A stretch of DNA of 64,000 nucleotides, from NCBI GenBank assembly GCA_028752905.1, contig JAQNBH010000015.1, positions 34,268,163 through 34,332,162 on the forward strand, written 5' to 3'. How positions within the stretch are numbered: the first letter of the stretch is position 1; every line of letters starts with the position of its first letter. Shown here piece after piece: positions 24,788 through 38,400 of this stretch. Under the pieces are notes generated by a model. It was not told the DNA's origin, ran no database searches, and saw nothing but the letters and a program-made list of their open reading frames with translations. Made by a program: the position numbers and the translations under genes. The DNA comes from Cladorhizidae sp. MBARI D1340-BT2. Taxonomy: Eukaryota > Porifera > Demospongiae > Poecilosclerida > Cladorhizidae.

Positions 24788-27700
24788 TGCATGCATGCAT
24801 ACGCTCACTGTGGGTACCTGTTGGGTTCTGTGAAGCAGAGGCTGCAGCCAGCCAACGTTCACCTCACAATGACTGTCCAGGAACGTCAGAACCTCCCCAG
24901 TAGCATAATCCGCACCTTTAACCCTTGACCTCACCAGACCTGGCGTAATGGAATTAGTACATGCAGTGGATACGGACTTCAAGGAATATGTAAATTAGAG
25001 ACATTTCTTATTAAGATATTCTGGAGGCGTGGCTGATCGTGTGAGTTCAATATTTCTATGCTCCACTACAAGTGTTTTATTAAAGGAACATGCGTGCAAT
25101 GATTCACACTGACAACATACATACTGATCTCCAGTGCACAGTCATTTAGAATTGCAAAGCAGACCACAACACACTAACCGCCACACACAATTCACAAATA
25201 ATTAAATGCAAATTAATCTTTATTCTCAAACACTTCCAAATAAGGCTAAGAATCAAGATGTGCCCTAATATGGGTGCGATTAAACTTGACAACAGTTGCA
25301 CAGAAACTCCACTCAAAAGGGGATGTGATAATGTCCATTGCCAAGTTTGCAGCAAGCAACAGGACTACCACACACTACCCTGAACATCCATGACTACAGC
25401 AAGCAACAGGACCATCACACACAACCCTGAACATCCATGACTACAGCAAGCAACAGGACCACCACACACTACCCTGAACATCCATGACTTCAGCAAGCAA
25501 CAGGACCATCACACACAACCCTGAACATCCATGACTACAGCAAGCAACAGGACCATCACACACAACCCTGAACATCCATGACTACAGCAAGCAACAGGAC
25601 CACCACACACTACCCTGAACATCCATGACTACAGCAAGCAACAGGACCATCACACACAACCCTGAACATCCATGACTGCAGCAAGCAACAGGACCATCAC
25701 ACACAACCCTGAACATCCATGACTACAGCAAGCAACAGGACCATCACACACAACCCTGAACATCCATGACTACAGCAAGCAACAGGACCATCACACACAC
25801 CATGAACATCCATGACTACAGCAAGCAACAGGACCATCACACACAACCCTGAACATCCATGACTACAGCAAGCAACAGGACCATCACACACAACCCTGAA
25901 CATCCATGACTACAGCAAGCAACAGGACCATCACACACACCATGAACATCCATGACTACAGCAAGCAACAGGACCATCACACACAACCCTGAACATCCAT
26001 GACTGCAGCAAGCAACAGGACCATCACACACAACCCTGAACATCCATGACTACAGCAAGCAACAGGACCATCACACACAACCCTGAACATCCATGACTGC
26101 AGCAAGCAACAGGACCACCACACACAACCCTGAACATCCATGACTACAGCAAGCAACAGGACCATCACACACAACCCTGAACATCCATAACTACAGCAAG
26201 CAACAGGACCATCACACACACCATGAACATCCATGACTAAAGCAAGCAACAGGACCATCACACACAACCCTGAACATCCATGACTACAGCAAGCAACAGG
26301 ACCATCACACACAACCCTGAACATCCATGACTACAGCAAGCAACAGGACCATCACACACAACCCTGAACATCCATGACTACAGCAAGCAACAGGACCATC
26401 ACACACACCATGAACATCCATGACTACAGCAAGCAACAGGACCATCACACACAACCCTGAACATCCATGACTACAGCAAGCAACAGGACCATCACACACA
26501 ACCCTGAACATCCATGACTGCAGCAAGCAACAGGACCATCACACACAACCCTTAACATCCATGACTACAGCAAGCAACAGGACCATCACACACAACCCTG
26601 AACATCCATGACTGCAGCAAGCAACAGGACCACCACACACAACCCTGAACATCCATGACTACAGCAAGCAACAGGACCATCACACACAACCCTGAACATC
26701 CATAACTACAGCAAGCAACAGGACCATCACACACACCATGAACATCCATGACTACAGCAAGCAACAGGACCATCACACACAACCCTGAACATCCATGACT
26801 ACAGCAAGCAACAGGACCATCACACACAACCCTGAACATCCATGACTACAGCAAGCAACAGGACCATCACACACAACCCTGAACATCCATAACTACAGCA
26901 AGCAACAGGACCATCACACACACCATGAACATCCATGACTGCAGCAAGCAACAGGACCATCACACACAACCCTGAACATCCATGACTACAGCAAGCAACA
27001 GGACCATCACACACAACCCTGAACATCCATGACTACAGCAAGCAACAGGACCACCACACACAACCCTGAACATCCATGACTACAGCAAGCAACAGGACCA
27101 CCACACACAACCCTGAACATCCATGACTACAGCAAGCAACAGGACCATCACACACAACCCTGAACATCCATGACTACAGCAAGCAACAGGACCATCACAC
27201 ACAACCCTGAACATCCATGACTACAGCAAGCAACAGGACCACCACACACAACCCTGAACATCCATGACTACAGCAAGCAACAGGACCATCACACACAACC
27301 CTGAACATCCATGACTACAGCAAGCAACAGGACCATCACACACAACCCTGAACATCCATGACTACAGCAAGCAACAGGACCATCACACACAACCCTGAAC
27401 ATCCATGACTACAGCAAGCAACAGGACCATCACACACAACCCTGAACATCCATGACTACAGCAAGCAACAGGACCATCACACACACCATGAACATCCATG
27501 ACTACAGCAAGCAACAGGACCACCACACACAACCCTGAACATCCATGACTACAGCAAGCAACAGGACCATCACACACAACCCTGAACATCCATGACTAGA
27601 CTACAGCAAGCAACAGGACCATCACACACAACCCTGAACATCCATGACTACAGCAAGCAACAGGACCATCACACACAACCCTGAACATCCATGACTACAG

Positions 27701-28127
27701 CAATGAAATGGTTCCATATTGGGCAGGACTTACACATTAAACATTATGTTTAGAGCATGACATTTTTGAGTTTAGCACATTTGAGTGATGTCTATTTGAG
27801 TGATGTCTAAATTAGGGCATATTTTAATGAGCCTAGGCATGTTTAGCTCCCGGCCTTATTTTGGGCATGTTTAGCTCCCGGCCTTATTTGGCCATGTTTA
27901 GCTCCCGGCCTTATTTGGGCATGTTTAGCTCCCGGCCTTATTTGGGCATGTTTGACAACATCGTCTTCATCTTGTCCTCTTCTTGTGTGAATGTCATTTG
28001 TGCATTTGTGCGTGTGCGTTGACAATTTTGTTGGTTTTGGGGGTTAAGAAAATAAACGGTCAAAATTTGATAACCATGTTCTCAAATTGAGCACACAGTT
28101 CTCATGAGTTTGCGCATGCATGCGTGC

Positions 28128-28158
<31 letters not shown>

Positions 28159-31100
28159 AATATCATCACTGCATGTTTATTTTGAGAGCTATCCAAAGTT
28201 TTTCACTTCGGAAATTCTATAGGCTCCTTCAATGAAGACTTGGTCCATCCTTTCCATAGCTAAGACAAATAAGCATCATCTACTTAGCACGCTCACACAC
28301 TGGCACACAAACGCATGCACGCACACACACACACTCGCAATGCAGGGGCCTCGGAGAGAAGGCTACCACTAGTGCTCCTTATACAACCCTGGGAATCTCT
28401 GAGGAGGAAACCTCTGGAGACAAGATGAACCAGAATGGCAGTGTTATGTGAGGGTGACACAGCAGAGTGCTCTGTGTGCAGGGAGCATGACAGAGAGACT
28501 AGTGTCCTTGTAAAGATGTCGGCATACATTGTCCAGAACCCCCCCACCCCCCCCCCCCACCCTTACATGAGACACAAACACTAAACTGAATATCTGGACA
28601 TAAAATTCAAATATGCAAAATGAGCTTACTAGCATACCTGAAGTTATGCGGAAGCTCTATGCATGTATCCCTTAATTAGTACTTAACATGTATATGCAGT
28701 TTAATCCAGCGAGATGCTGATCCAGAGTGTACCCTACATACATGTACTACTGTATCAACCTGCCTCAACCCAGTGTGATGCTGACCCAGTGTGTGTGCCC
28801 CCATAGAGCTACATACATGAACTACTGTATCAACCTGCCTCAACCTAGTGTGATGCTGACCCAGTGTGTGCCCCCATGGAGCTACATACTACTGTATCAA
28901 CCTGCCTCAACCTAGTGTGATGTTGGTCCAGAGTGTGCCCCCATGGAGCTACTGTCAACATACTTCAAGCTGCCTGAAAGAGGGAGTAAAGGTCAACCAT
29001 CTTTAAAAATGTTGTGTTTTCTAAGACTTGCAACTTTTCCCAAGCACCCTATTCTGCTCTTGGAGAGAGCTTGATGTTCTGCTCTTGGAGAGAGCTTGAT
29101 GTTCTGCTCTTGGAGAGAACTTGATGTTCTGCTCTTGGAGAGAACTTGATGTCCTGCTCTTGGAGAGAACTTGATGTCCTTCTCTTGGAGAGAGCTTGAT
29201 GTTCTGCTCTTGGAGAGAGAGCTGATGTTCTGCTCTAGGAGAGAACTTCATGTTCTGCTCTTGGAGAGAACTTGATGTTCTGCTCTTGGAGAGAGAACTT
29301 GATGTTCTGCTCTTGGAGAGAACTTGATGTTCACTTGGAGAGAGCTTGATGTTCTGCTCTTGGAGAGAGCTTGATGTTCTGCTCTTGGAGAGAGAACTTG
29401 ATGTTCTGCTCTTGGATAGAGAGAACTTGATGTTCTGCACTTGGAGAGAACTTGATGTTCTGCTCTTGGAGAGAACTTGATGTTCTGCTCTTGAAGAGAG
29501 AGCTTGATGTTCTGCTCTTGGAGAGAGCTTCGTGGAGAGTCAATTTGAATGACCTCAACTCTTCTTCCTGCTATTCCCCCAATAATGTCCCTTATCCCCT
29601 CATACTTTAAAGCACATAAAAAGGCTCATCTTTTGCTAAGAAAATTATATTCATAAGTTGCAGATTCATAAGTTGCAGATATAAAAAAAATTTAAAAAAT
29701 TTAATTTACAGGTCTTAGAAAGCACAACATATTTAAGATGTTTAACCTTTAGACCCACCTCAAACAAGTGCAATGTTGATCCAGTGTGTGTCCCCATAGA
29801 GCTATTGTCAACCACTTCAACCTGCCTCAACCCAGTGTGGTGTTAATCCAGTGCATGTCCCCATGGAGCTATTGTCAACCACTTCAATCTTCCTCAACCC
29901 AGTGTTACACAGTGGTATTGATCTCTCTACACCTCGCATCATGCACCTGAAGATCCCAACCAAGCACTGTTAAGTTGTGTGTGTGCTCACAGGTCTTTAT
30001 AACTGTTCAGAATGCAAATATAACTGGCTGTAGCTTGGTATAAGAATCAGCTCCATTGAGGCAAGCAAACCAAAGCTTCGCATGGCTACCTCACACTGGG
30101 TCTACAACAAAACATATCATCAAGGAAATGCATCCAGGAGCAACCCATTTCTCAAGAGAGAAGGGATGCAGGGATGCGTAGAAACCCGTCCGGCTTTATA
30201 TATGATGTGCCATCTATGTCTATATGGGCAAGAGGGTTGAGATCCCACCTCCAAAGATGACGGTAGCTGAAGCAAAATTCTATACAAGGATGTCGACTAT
30301 GGCCATTGTAGAATGCATGTAATAATATTTATGACTGTGACGTCTTACGGTTAACCTCCTCTCTGGTACATGGAACTACTAGAAGTGACAGCGACAACAA
30401 TGACTTCATTGTTACCTTCTCTCTCATCATTCCGGAAGACCACGACTTTAGGCAGTTTCAGAAGCAACTTTCCATCATCAGCTGAAACCATCCAACCACA
30501 GGAGAGAAATACACACACATTATTAATAGATACAATTATGTACATTACGCATGTGGAATGATAATCGATTAACCCCCTCCCCCCCCCCCCCCCCCCCCCC
30601 CCTCCGCCACACTAAAAATAAAAAAATTTAAAAAATTAAATTTACATTTTTTTCAGTAATCATCTCTTCAGAATGCAAATACAATAAGCTGCAGTTTGGT
30701 ACGAGAATCAGAAGTTGCAGCAAAACTTGCAGCGAAGATAACCATGCAAGAGCGTCTGCATTGTCGAGAGCAAAGGGATTCAGAGTGAAGTGGTTGCCAA
30801 CGTGTACCCATGCAGCTTTCCTCGGCAGAAGAACTTCCAGAAGCAGCAGTCAAGGCTGGAAGAGACGGTCTATGACATCGTTGCGATCTTCCCCTCACCA
30901 CACCCACTTTTGGGGGAGCTCACCCATCCCATCAAACTGGAAGTAAGTTTCTGACTGATAGAGCAGCCTAATGGGCATGTGCAAGTTTGTTTGTTTTAAT
31001 CTGCTGTTCAGCACCTACATATTGTGAATGATGTTGGAAGTGGTTGTAACCATTTTTGGAGGTCAATTGATTAATGGATGAAGGTGGATAAGGCGTGTAC

Positions 31101-34100
31101 ATACAGTAGAAGCAAAAAAAAGTTCCGGTTACGCTGCGTAAATATTCCGTTGGGCAACATCGTTCCAACGCAATTAAGTAACGAAGAAAATTACTCCGTT
31201 CCAACGGCAAAGAATCATTTTTTCTTCGTGTTTCAAACTCGTTCGCAGTTCAATTTGCTCGCCCTCATTTGCGCGGTCGTTCATCAACCTCGTGCTTCAA
31301 GTTCAACCGGCTTCGTGCTCCAACTTCTTTGTCGTTCGGCAGCCTCTCGCTTCTTGTACCGTTCATAATGTCATTCTTCATCAAAAGGCCCCTGATATTA
31401 ATTCTAGCCTCGAAGGAATAGAGGAGCAGATGAAGCTGACCGATGAAACAACGTTGACTAGCTCCAGCGTCTGCTACAGACCAAGCTAGGGTGACAACAT
31501 TTCACTGCACACCATTCTGCGGTGCAGGACCGCTCTAGGATAGACCTCCAGAGGTAGCTCTAGTGTCAGCTCATCAGACACGTGGAACAACTGCTACGCT
31601 TAGTTTAGCTAATTTAAAACTGACAAAACTGGTTTAAGCTGACACTTTATAAGCTGGCTTAGGGAAGCTTGAATGAAGACTTTTAAGACAATCTTGACTG
31701 CATAGCTTACTCCTTAGCAAACTTAGCTTATTCTTTAGCAAGCTTAGCTTGAGTCAAGGAAATATTTGATCTCCAAATCTTAAAGGCAAGGTGATATATC
31801 TCCTCCCTTCCTACCTTTCCAGATGAAAAGATTGGAGTGAATATGGATTATCTTGGGCAGATGACTTGTGGCATAGAGGATGTTATATGTTATATGGACT
31901 GATGAATGCAGTCCAACTCGAGATCCACACACTGCACTCAATTCTTCCAAGGATTGTTGAACTTACAAGGAGAACTGGCTATTGAATGCTGTACTTATTC
32001 ACTGCTAGTTCATGCATATATACAAAATTGCTATTCACTTAGTAAGGTTACCACAATAATTGAGCAATGAACTACCACCAGTGAACTTTCATGACAATAA
32101 GGGGGAGACAAAACCATAAAAGTAGTATAGTGTTTAAAAACTTGTGGTTTGTAAGATATTACAATTTGTGTTAATTTATGGTTAGTATTACAGTAGTTGG
32201 GGCGACTCGTTTGGTAGTGATAGATTGCTAGCTGTTAGTTATTAGTGGTGTTACATGCATAGCTATAGCAAAAACAACCCTCTCGGCCACACTGTGGGTC
32301 TGCAGTTGCTGCTGTCCATTAATGGTGGAATCAAGGCTTCCATTAATGGTGGAATCAAGGTCGAACTCAAGATTGCCCATTACATTATCAGGATTGGGGG
32401 GGGGGCAACTGGAGGAATCTGGATATTAAGGGGGGGGGGGGGGGGAGGGGGCATGATGGTTGAAGATGTGACAAAGTTTCTAATGAATTTCAATAATACA
32501 ATTTCCAAGGGGGGGGGGGGCAAAAAGGTTCCAAGGGGGGGCAGCCACACACACACACACCCCCCCCCCCCCCCCCCCCCCCTCCCCTAAATGAAACCCT
32601 GATTATAGTATTCTATTGAGCTATGTACATTACGACAACATCCGTAATGCTCGGCTTAACTTAACTTAAGATGTCTATCAGTGTCTGTGAATTAATGCAG
32701 TGTTTATAATTAGTGCAAAGTGTTTGTAAATTAGTACAATGTTAGTAAATTAGAGCAAGGTGTTAGTAAATTAGAGTGAGAAGCTTGCAAATCAGGTGTA
32801 AGTTAATCGAGTCGATCACGTCCCTGATAATATTCTACCCCATACCTCAATCCTCCACCAACTAACTCGAAGAAGGTCTCTGATTCATACTTACGATCAT
32901 TGCTGCAGTCATCCACCAGAATTATCTCATGGATAAGTTGAGGAGGGCTTCTATTCAGAACACTGCACAGTGCATACAAACATATGATATTAGAATAATA
33001 AGATAGTTTCTCATATAACTTGTACTAGTTAGGGATGAAAGAATGAACCATTTCTCCCCCCCCCCCCCCCAAAAAATATATAATAAAAAAACACTTTCTT
33101 TCTGCACTCCTGGACATGTCATTGTAAGTTTCTTTTTGCTACACAAATTAATGAGATGTTAACCACAAGAGGGTAGACAAGATACACATAAGCCAACACA
33201 TTGTAGGCCGACTGTTAGGACATGCAGACCGACTGTTAGGTCATGCAGGCTGACTGTTAGGACATGCAGGCCGACTGTTAGGTCATAGGCCGACTGTTAG
33301 GTCATACAGGCTGACTGTTAGGTCATGCAGACCGACTGTTAGGACATGCAGGCCGACTGTTAGGTCATGCAGACCGACTGTTAGGTCATGCAGACCGACT
33401 GTTAGTTCATGCAGGCCGACTGTTAGTTCATGCAGGCCGACTGTTAGGTCATGCAGGCCGACTGTTAGGACATGCAGGCCGACTGTTAGGACATGCAGGC
33501 CGACTGTTAGGTCATGCAAGCCAACTGTTAAGTCATTGCAGGACGACTGTTAGGTCATGCAGGCCAACTGTTAAGACATGCAGGCCGACTGTTAGGTCAT
33601 GCAGGCCAACTGTTAGGACATGCAGGCCGACTGTTAGGTCATGCAGGCCGACTGTTAGGTCATGCAGGCCGACTGTTAGGTCATGCAGGCCGACTGTTAG
33701 GTCATGCAGGACGACTGTTAGGACATGCAGGCCGACTGTTAGGTCATGCAGGCCGACTGTTAGGTCATGCAGGCCGACTGTTAGGTCATGCAGGCTGACT
33801 GTTAGGTCATGCAGGCCGACTGTTAGGACATGCAGGCTGACTGTTAGGTCATGCAGGCTGACTGTTAGGTCATGCAGGCCGACTGTTAGGTCATTGCAGG
33901 ACGACTGTAAGGAATGAGGGCAGAGTCTCATGAGACAGCACTGGCCAGTGAGTGAGGGGGAACCTGGCTGGTAAAGTCTGGAAAATCTGGTTTACCTTTA
34001 AAGAACCGTATCTTTGCACGCGTTCATGCTATGGTCCCGATTTATATACCAAAATGTAGCCAGTGCAGTATGCTCTCTGGTGGTAGTTTTTGTTTTATCA

Positions 34101-35457
34101 AACATGTTAATCTTTAGGAACTGCAAGTTAGAATGTGAAGTGAAATCACCCTACCCTAACTCATTCATGTCATAACTTCAGCAACAAGTCTTGAATGGCT
34201 ATAACAACTGTGATTGAGAGGTTTACAAATACCGCAACTTACAGTCAGAGATAAGTTTTTTTAAGTGGACTTTATGTTCATGTGAAGAGGTCAAAAACTA
34301 AAAATAACCCTTGTGGTTACGACTTCGGAGCTCCATAGACTCTGCACACTTGACTGGATATATAGCTCAAATTATAGATCTCTCCATGTGCTCTCTTGAT
34401 ATAACTTAGCCAAAGTGGGAGTCCTGTGAGCCTGAGATGTTTTGTAATTATGGTTCCTGATTGGCCAGTTTAAATAGTATCTGTGGCTAGAAAAAGCCCT
34501 ACAAAACCAGCATATTCATTACGCGCTAAACCATGACTAATTAGTCAAGGGGGGGGGGGGGTGCTGGGAAAAATCAATGGTTTCTTCCAGCACCCCACGC
34601 TTGCCTAATTCGTTGAGTTTTAGTGCCTAAATCAACACGTACTGTAGTAGGGCTTCGTCTAGTCACAGATACAATTTCAACGGAGGGGGGGGGGGGCTAT
34701 ATAGCACTTTCCCACAAACTTAACCACACTTTACCAGCCTTGATCGCCTTGATCACCCCCCACCACCCCCTTTAATAATTTGGAGAAAAAAATGTTTATA
34801 CCAAGCATAGATTTTGTGTAATACATGTTTGAAATCTGGGAGAGACTCTATGCTCACCCTGTATATACCTCAGCAGTTTGGAGGCGTCAAAACAATATAT
34901 AATTTAAGTTTAAAATTATTGAAGCTTCTAAGTGAGGACACACCTTTCCTTTACATTCCTTTACATTCCCAATTTTAAAACTCCCGTTACACCTGCCATC
35001 TACGAGAGCTTTGGCTACCGCCCACAGGTCTGCACCTACTTACCTGGCTATCGTGCGTAAAAGAGTAGACCTGGCCTCGTTATGGAACGTGATGATGACG
35101 GAGGTGGCAGGCAGGGAGGAGCCATAGTACACACGAGAACACCTGCATCAACGCAAACAACCATATTACACACGAGAACACCTGCATCAAAACAAACAAC
35201 CATATTACACACGAGGACAACTGCATCAATGCAAACACCCATATTACACACGAGAACACCTGCATCAACGCAAACACCCATATTACACATGAGAACACCT
35301 GTATCAACGCAAACACCCATATTACACACGAGAACACCTGCATCAACGCAAACACCCATATTACACACGAGAACACCTGCATCAACGCAAACACCCATAT
35401 TACACACAAGAACACCTGTATCAACGCAAACACCCATATTACACACGAGAACACCTG

Positions 35458-35489
<32 letters not shown>

Positions 35490-38400
35490 GTAATAATAAT
35501 AATAGTAATAATAGTAATAGTAGTAATAGTAGTAATAGCAATAATAGTAGTAATAATAGTAATAATAATAACAACAACAACAACAATAGTGAGTATATAA
35601 CTGTACTGTTGGTGTTCCTGTGCTGGCATCCGCTACCTTATAGTTCCTCTGGTAGATTTCTCTATATTAATTTATTTCAAAAAAACAATTCCCTCTGTTT
35701 GTGTTCTTTGGGCACTTAACTTGCAGGTCAGGTGGAACCATTACCAGGTCAGGTGGAACCATTACCAGGTCAGGTGGAACCATTACCAGGTCAGGTAGAA
35801 CCATTACCAGGTCAGGTAGAACCATTACCAGGTCAGGTTGAACCATCACCAGGTCAGGTAAAACCATTACAAGGGCAGGTAGAACCATTACCAGGTCAGA
35901 TAAAACCATTACAAGGGCAGGTAGAACCATTACCAGGTCAGGTAAAACCATTACCAGGGCAGGTGGAACCATTACCAGGGCAGGTAGAACCATTACCAGG
36001 GCAGGTGGAACCATTACCAGGTCAGGTAGAACCATTACCAGGTCAGGTAAAACCATTACCAGGTCAGGTGGAACCATTACCAGGTCAGGTGGAACCATTA
36101 CCAGGTCAGGTGGAACCATTACCAGGTCAGGTAGAACCATTACCAGGTCAGGTTGAACCATTACCAGGTCAGGTAAAACCATTACAAGGGCAGGTAGAAC
36201 CATTACCAGGTCAGGTAGAACCATTACCAGGTCAGGTGGAACCATTACCAGGTCAGGTGGAACCATTACCAGGTCAGGTAAAACCATTACCAGGGCAGGT
36301 GGAACCATTACCAGGGCAGGTAGAACCATTACCAGGGCAGGTGGAACCATTACCAGGGCAGGTAGAACCATTACCAGGGCAGGTGGAACCATTACCAGGT
36401 CAGGTCAACCATTACCAGGTCAGGTAGAACCATTACCAGGTCAGGTCCATTACCAGGTCAGGTAGCATTACCAGGTCAGGTAGAACCATTACCAGGTCAG
36501 GTAGAACCATTACCAGGTCAGGTAGAACCATTACCAGGTCAGGTGGAACCATTACCAGGTCAGGTAGAACCATTACCAGGTCAGGTAGAACCATTACCAG
36601 GTCAGGTAGAACCATTACCAGGTCAGGTCCATTACCAGGTCAGGTAGCATTACCAGGTCAGGTAGAACCATTACCAGGTCAGGTAGAACCATTACCAGGT
36701 CAGGTAGAACCATTACCAGGTCAGGTAGAACCATTACCAGGTCAGGTGGAACCATTACCAGGTCAGGTAGAACCATTACCAGGTCAGGTAGAACCATTAC
36801 CAGGTCAGGTGGAACCATTGCCAGGTCAGGTAGAACCATTACCAGGTCAGGTAGAACCATTACCAGGTCACGTAGAACCATTACCAGGTCAGGTAGAACT
36901 ATTACCAGGTCAGGTAGAACCATTACCAGGTCACGTAGAACCATTACCAGGTCACGTAGAACTATTACCAGGTCAGGTAGAACCATTACCAGGTCACGTA
37001 GAACTACATTACCAGGTCACGTAGAAGCATTACCAGGTCACATAGAACTATTACCAGAGAGTTTCATGCGGCCAAAGTTTGGCTCCTCAATCTCACAAAT
37101 ACGTACGAGAGGTCCACTTTAGCAGCAGCTGAAGTCATTTTTGTTAGGCCATATGGTTACATATTTGAACTGCTGTGAGATACATACTTCATTTTACACA
37201 TCAGGGCTGCACAAAGCCACAAAACCGCACGGCCATTCATGCCCTCCTCATATGGACATGAATATGGTGAAGAATGTTAAGATATGCCAACCGTCAAATT
37301 TGGGAGCATGAACCCGAGTGTCTCTAATATGTGTAGGAACCATGGTTACTATTTACTTCCGTCCAATCTGCCTGCGATTACTACTGGAAGGCAATTAGAA
37401 GGGGGGGTTACTATTGATTGGTTGTGAAGGAGTTCAAGTGCCTGTTTGGAGAATGTTAATGATTTGCGTGCCTGAGGGCTCAACGGTATTCGGTGCTGGA
37501 AAGCAGAAGTCAAGGGTTCAAGCCCAGCTGGAACCAGAATTTTTCCTCCTCTGTTATCTTCAGTTCTCAGTTTACCAGCTAGTGAGCAATTACTTGGGCG
37601 TGTCTTATTGCTATTTGCCTCCGTGGTTACGATTGGAAGGGAGGTTACTATTACCAATTGAGACTGAGCTATGAGGTTACAACATTTTGGAGGGGCGGTT
37701 CCTATGGAGATAATACGGAAACTCTAGCATGTTCTACCTGTGGAGGTTACAATTGGAGGGGCGGTTCCTATGGAGAAAATACAGAACCTCTAGCATGTTC
37801 TACCTATATCTACAAGTTTAATGCCCAGAGACAGCTATTTAATAAATCATTTGGAAGCTATGGAGCTCCGGACATCCTCTCCTTTGTACATTGTCCGATT
37901 TTGATATTATACTGTCAGTTTTGAAAGAACATTAGCCTGCCATGTTCATTGTGGGTGAACAGTGCATTTGAGGGCTCACACGGTCAGTCTCTGTGGCACT
38001 GCGTGTATCAAGACCAGCTAGGGGGACTCACTGCCCTACATTTGTAGATAGTGAGGGCTCACACGGTCAGTCTCTGTGCCACTGCCAGTAGCAAGGCCAG
38101 CTAGGGGGACTCACTGCCCTACATTTGTGGATAGTGAGGCTCACACGGTCAGTCTCTGTGCCACTGCCTGTAGCAAGACCAGCTAGGGGGGCTCACTGCC
38201 CTACATTTGTGGATAGTGAGGGCTCACACGGTCAGTCTCTGTGCCACTGCCAGTAGCAAGCCCAGCTAGGGGGAACTCACTGCCCTACCCCAGCAGCTAA
38301 CTGTTAGGGCAAAGGTGCACTCACACATCTGCTAAATGTTCTTAAGGCCTGTCCACACTGCACACTGAATGCGCGTTAGATCTCAACGAATGCGCGTTCG

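Noticed and set aside
24366..24833. Plus-strand ORF of 155 codons
   Set aside because: Antisense to GALNT exon 7 and then runs through (CA)n.
35048..35629. Minus-strand ORFs of 168 and 193 codons over the 39-bp array
   Set aside because: They are in the two frames not used by GALNT exon 3 and consist of repeat and trinucleotide translations.
35667..36427. Long open frames on both strands (EPLPGQV and MVLPDLV repeats)
   Set aside because: They start and stop with a 21-bp array whose period is seven codons; openness follows from the repeat.
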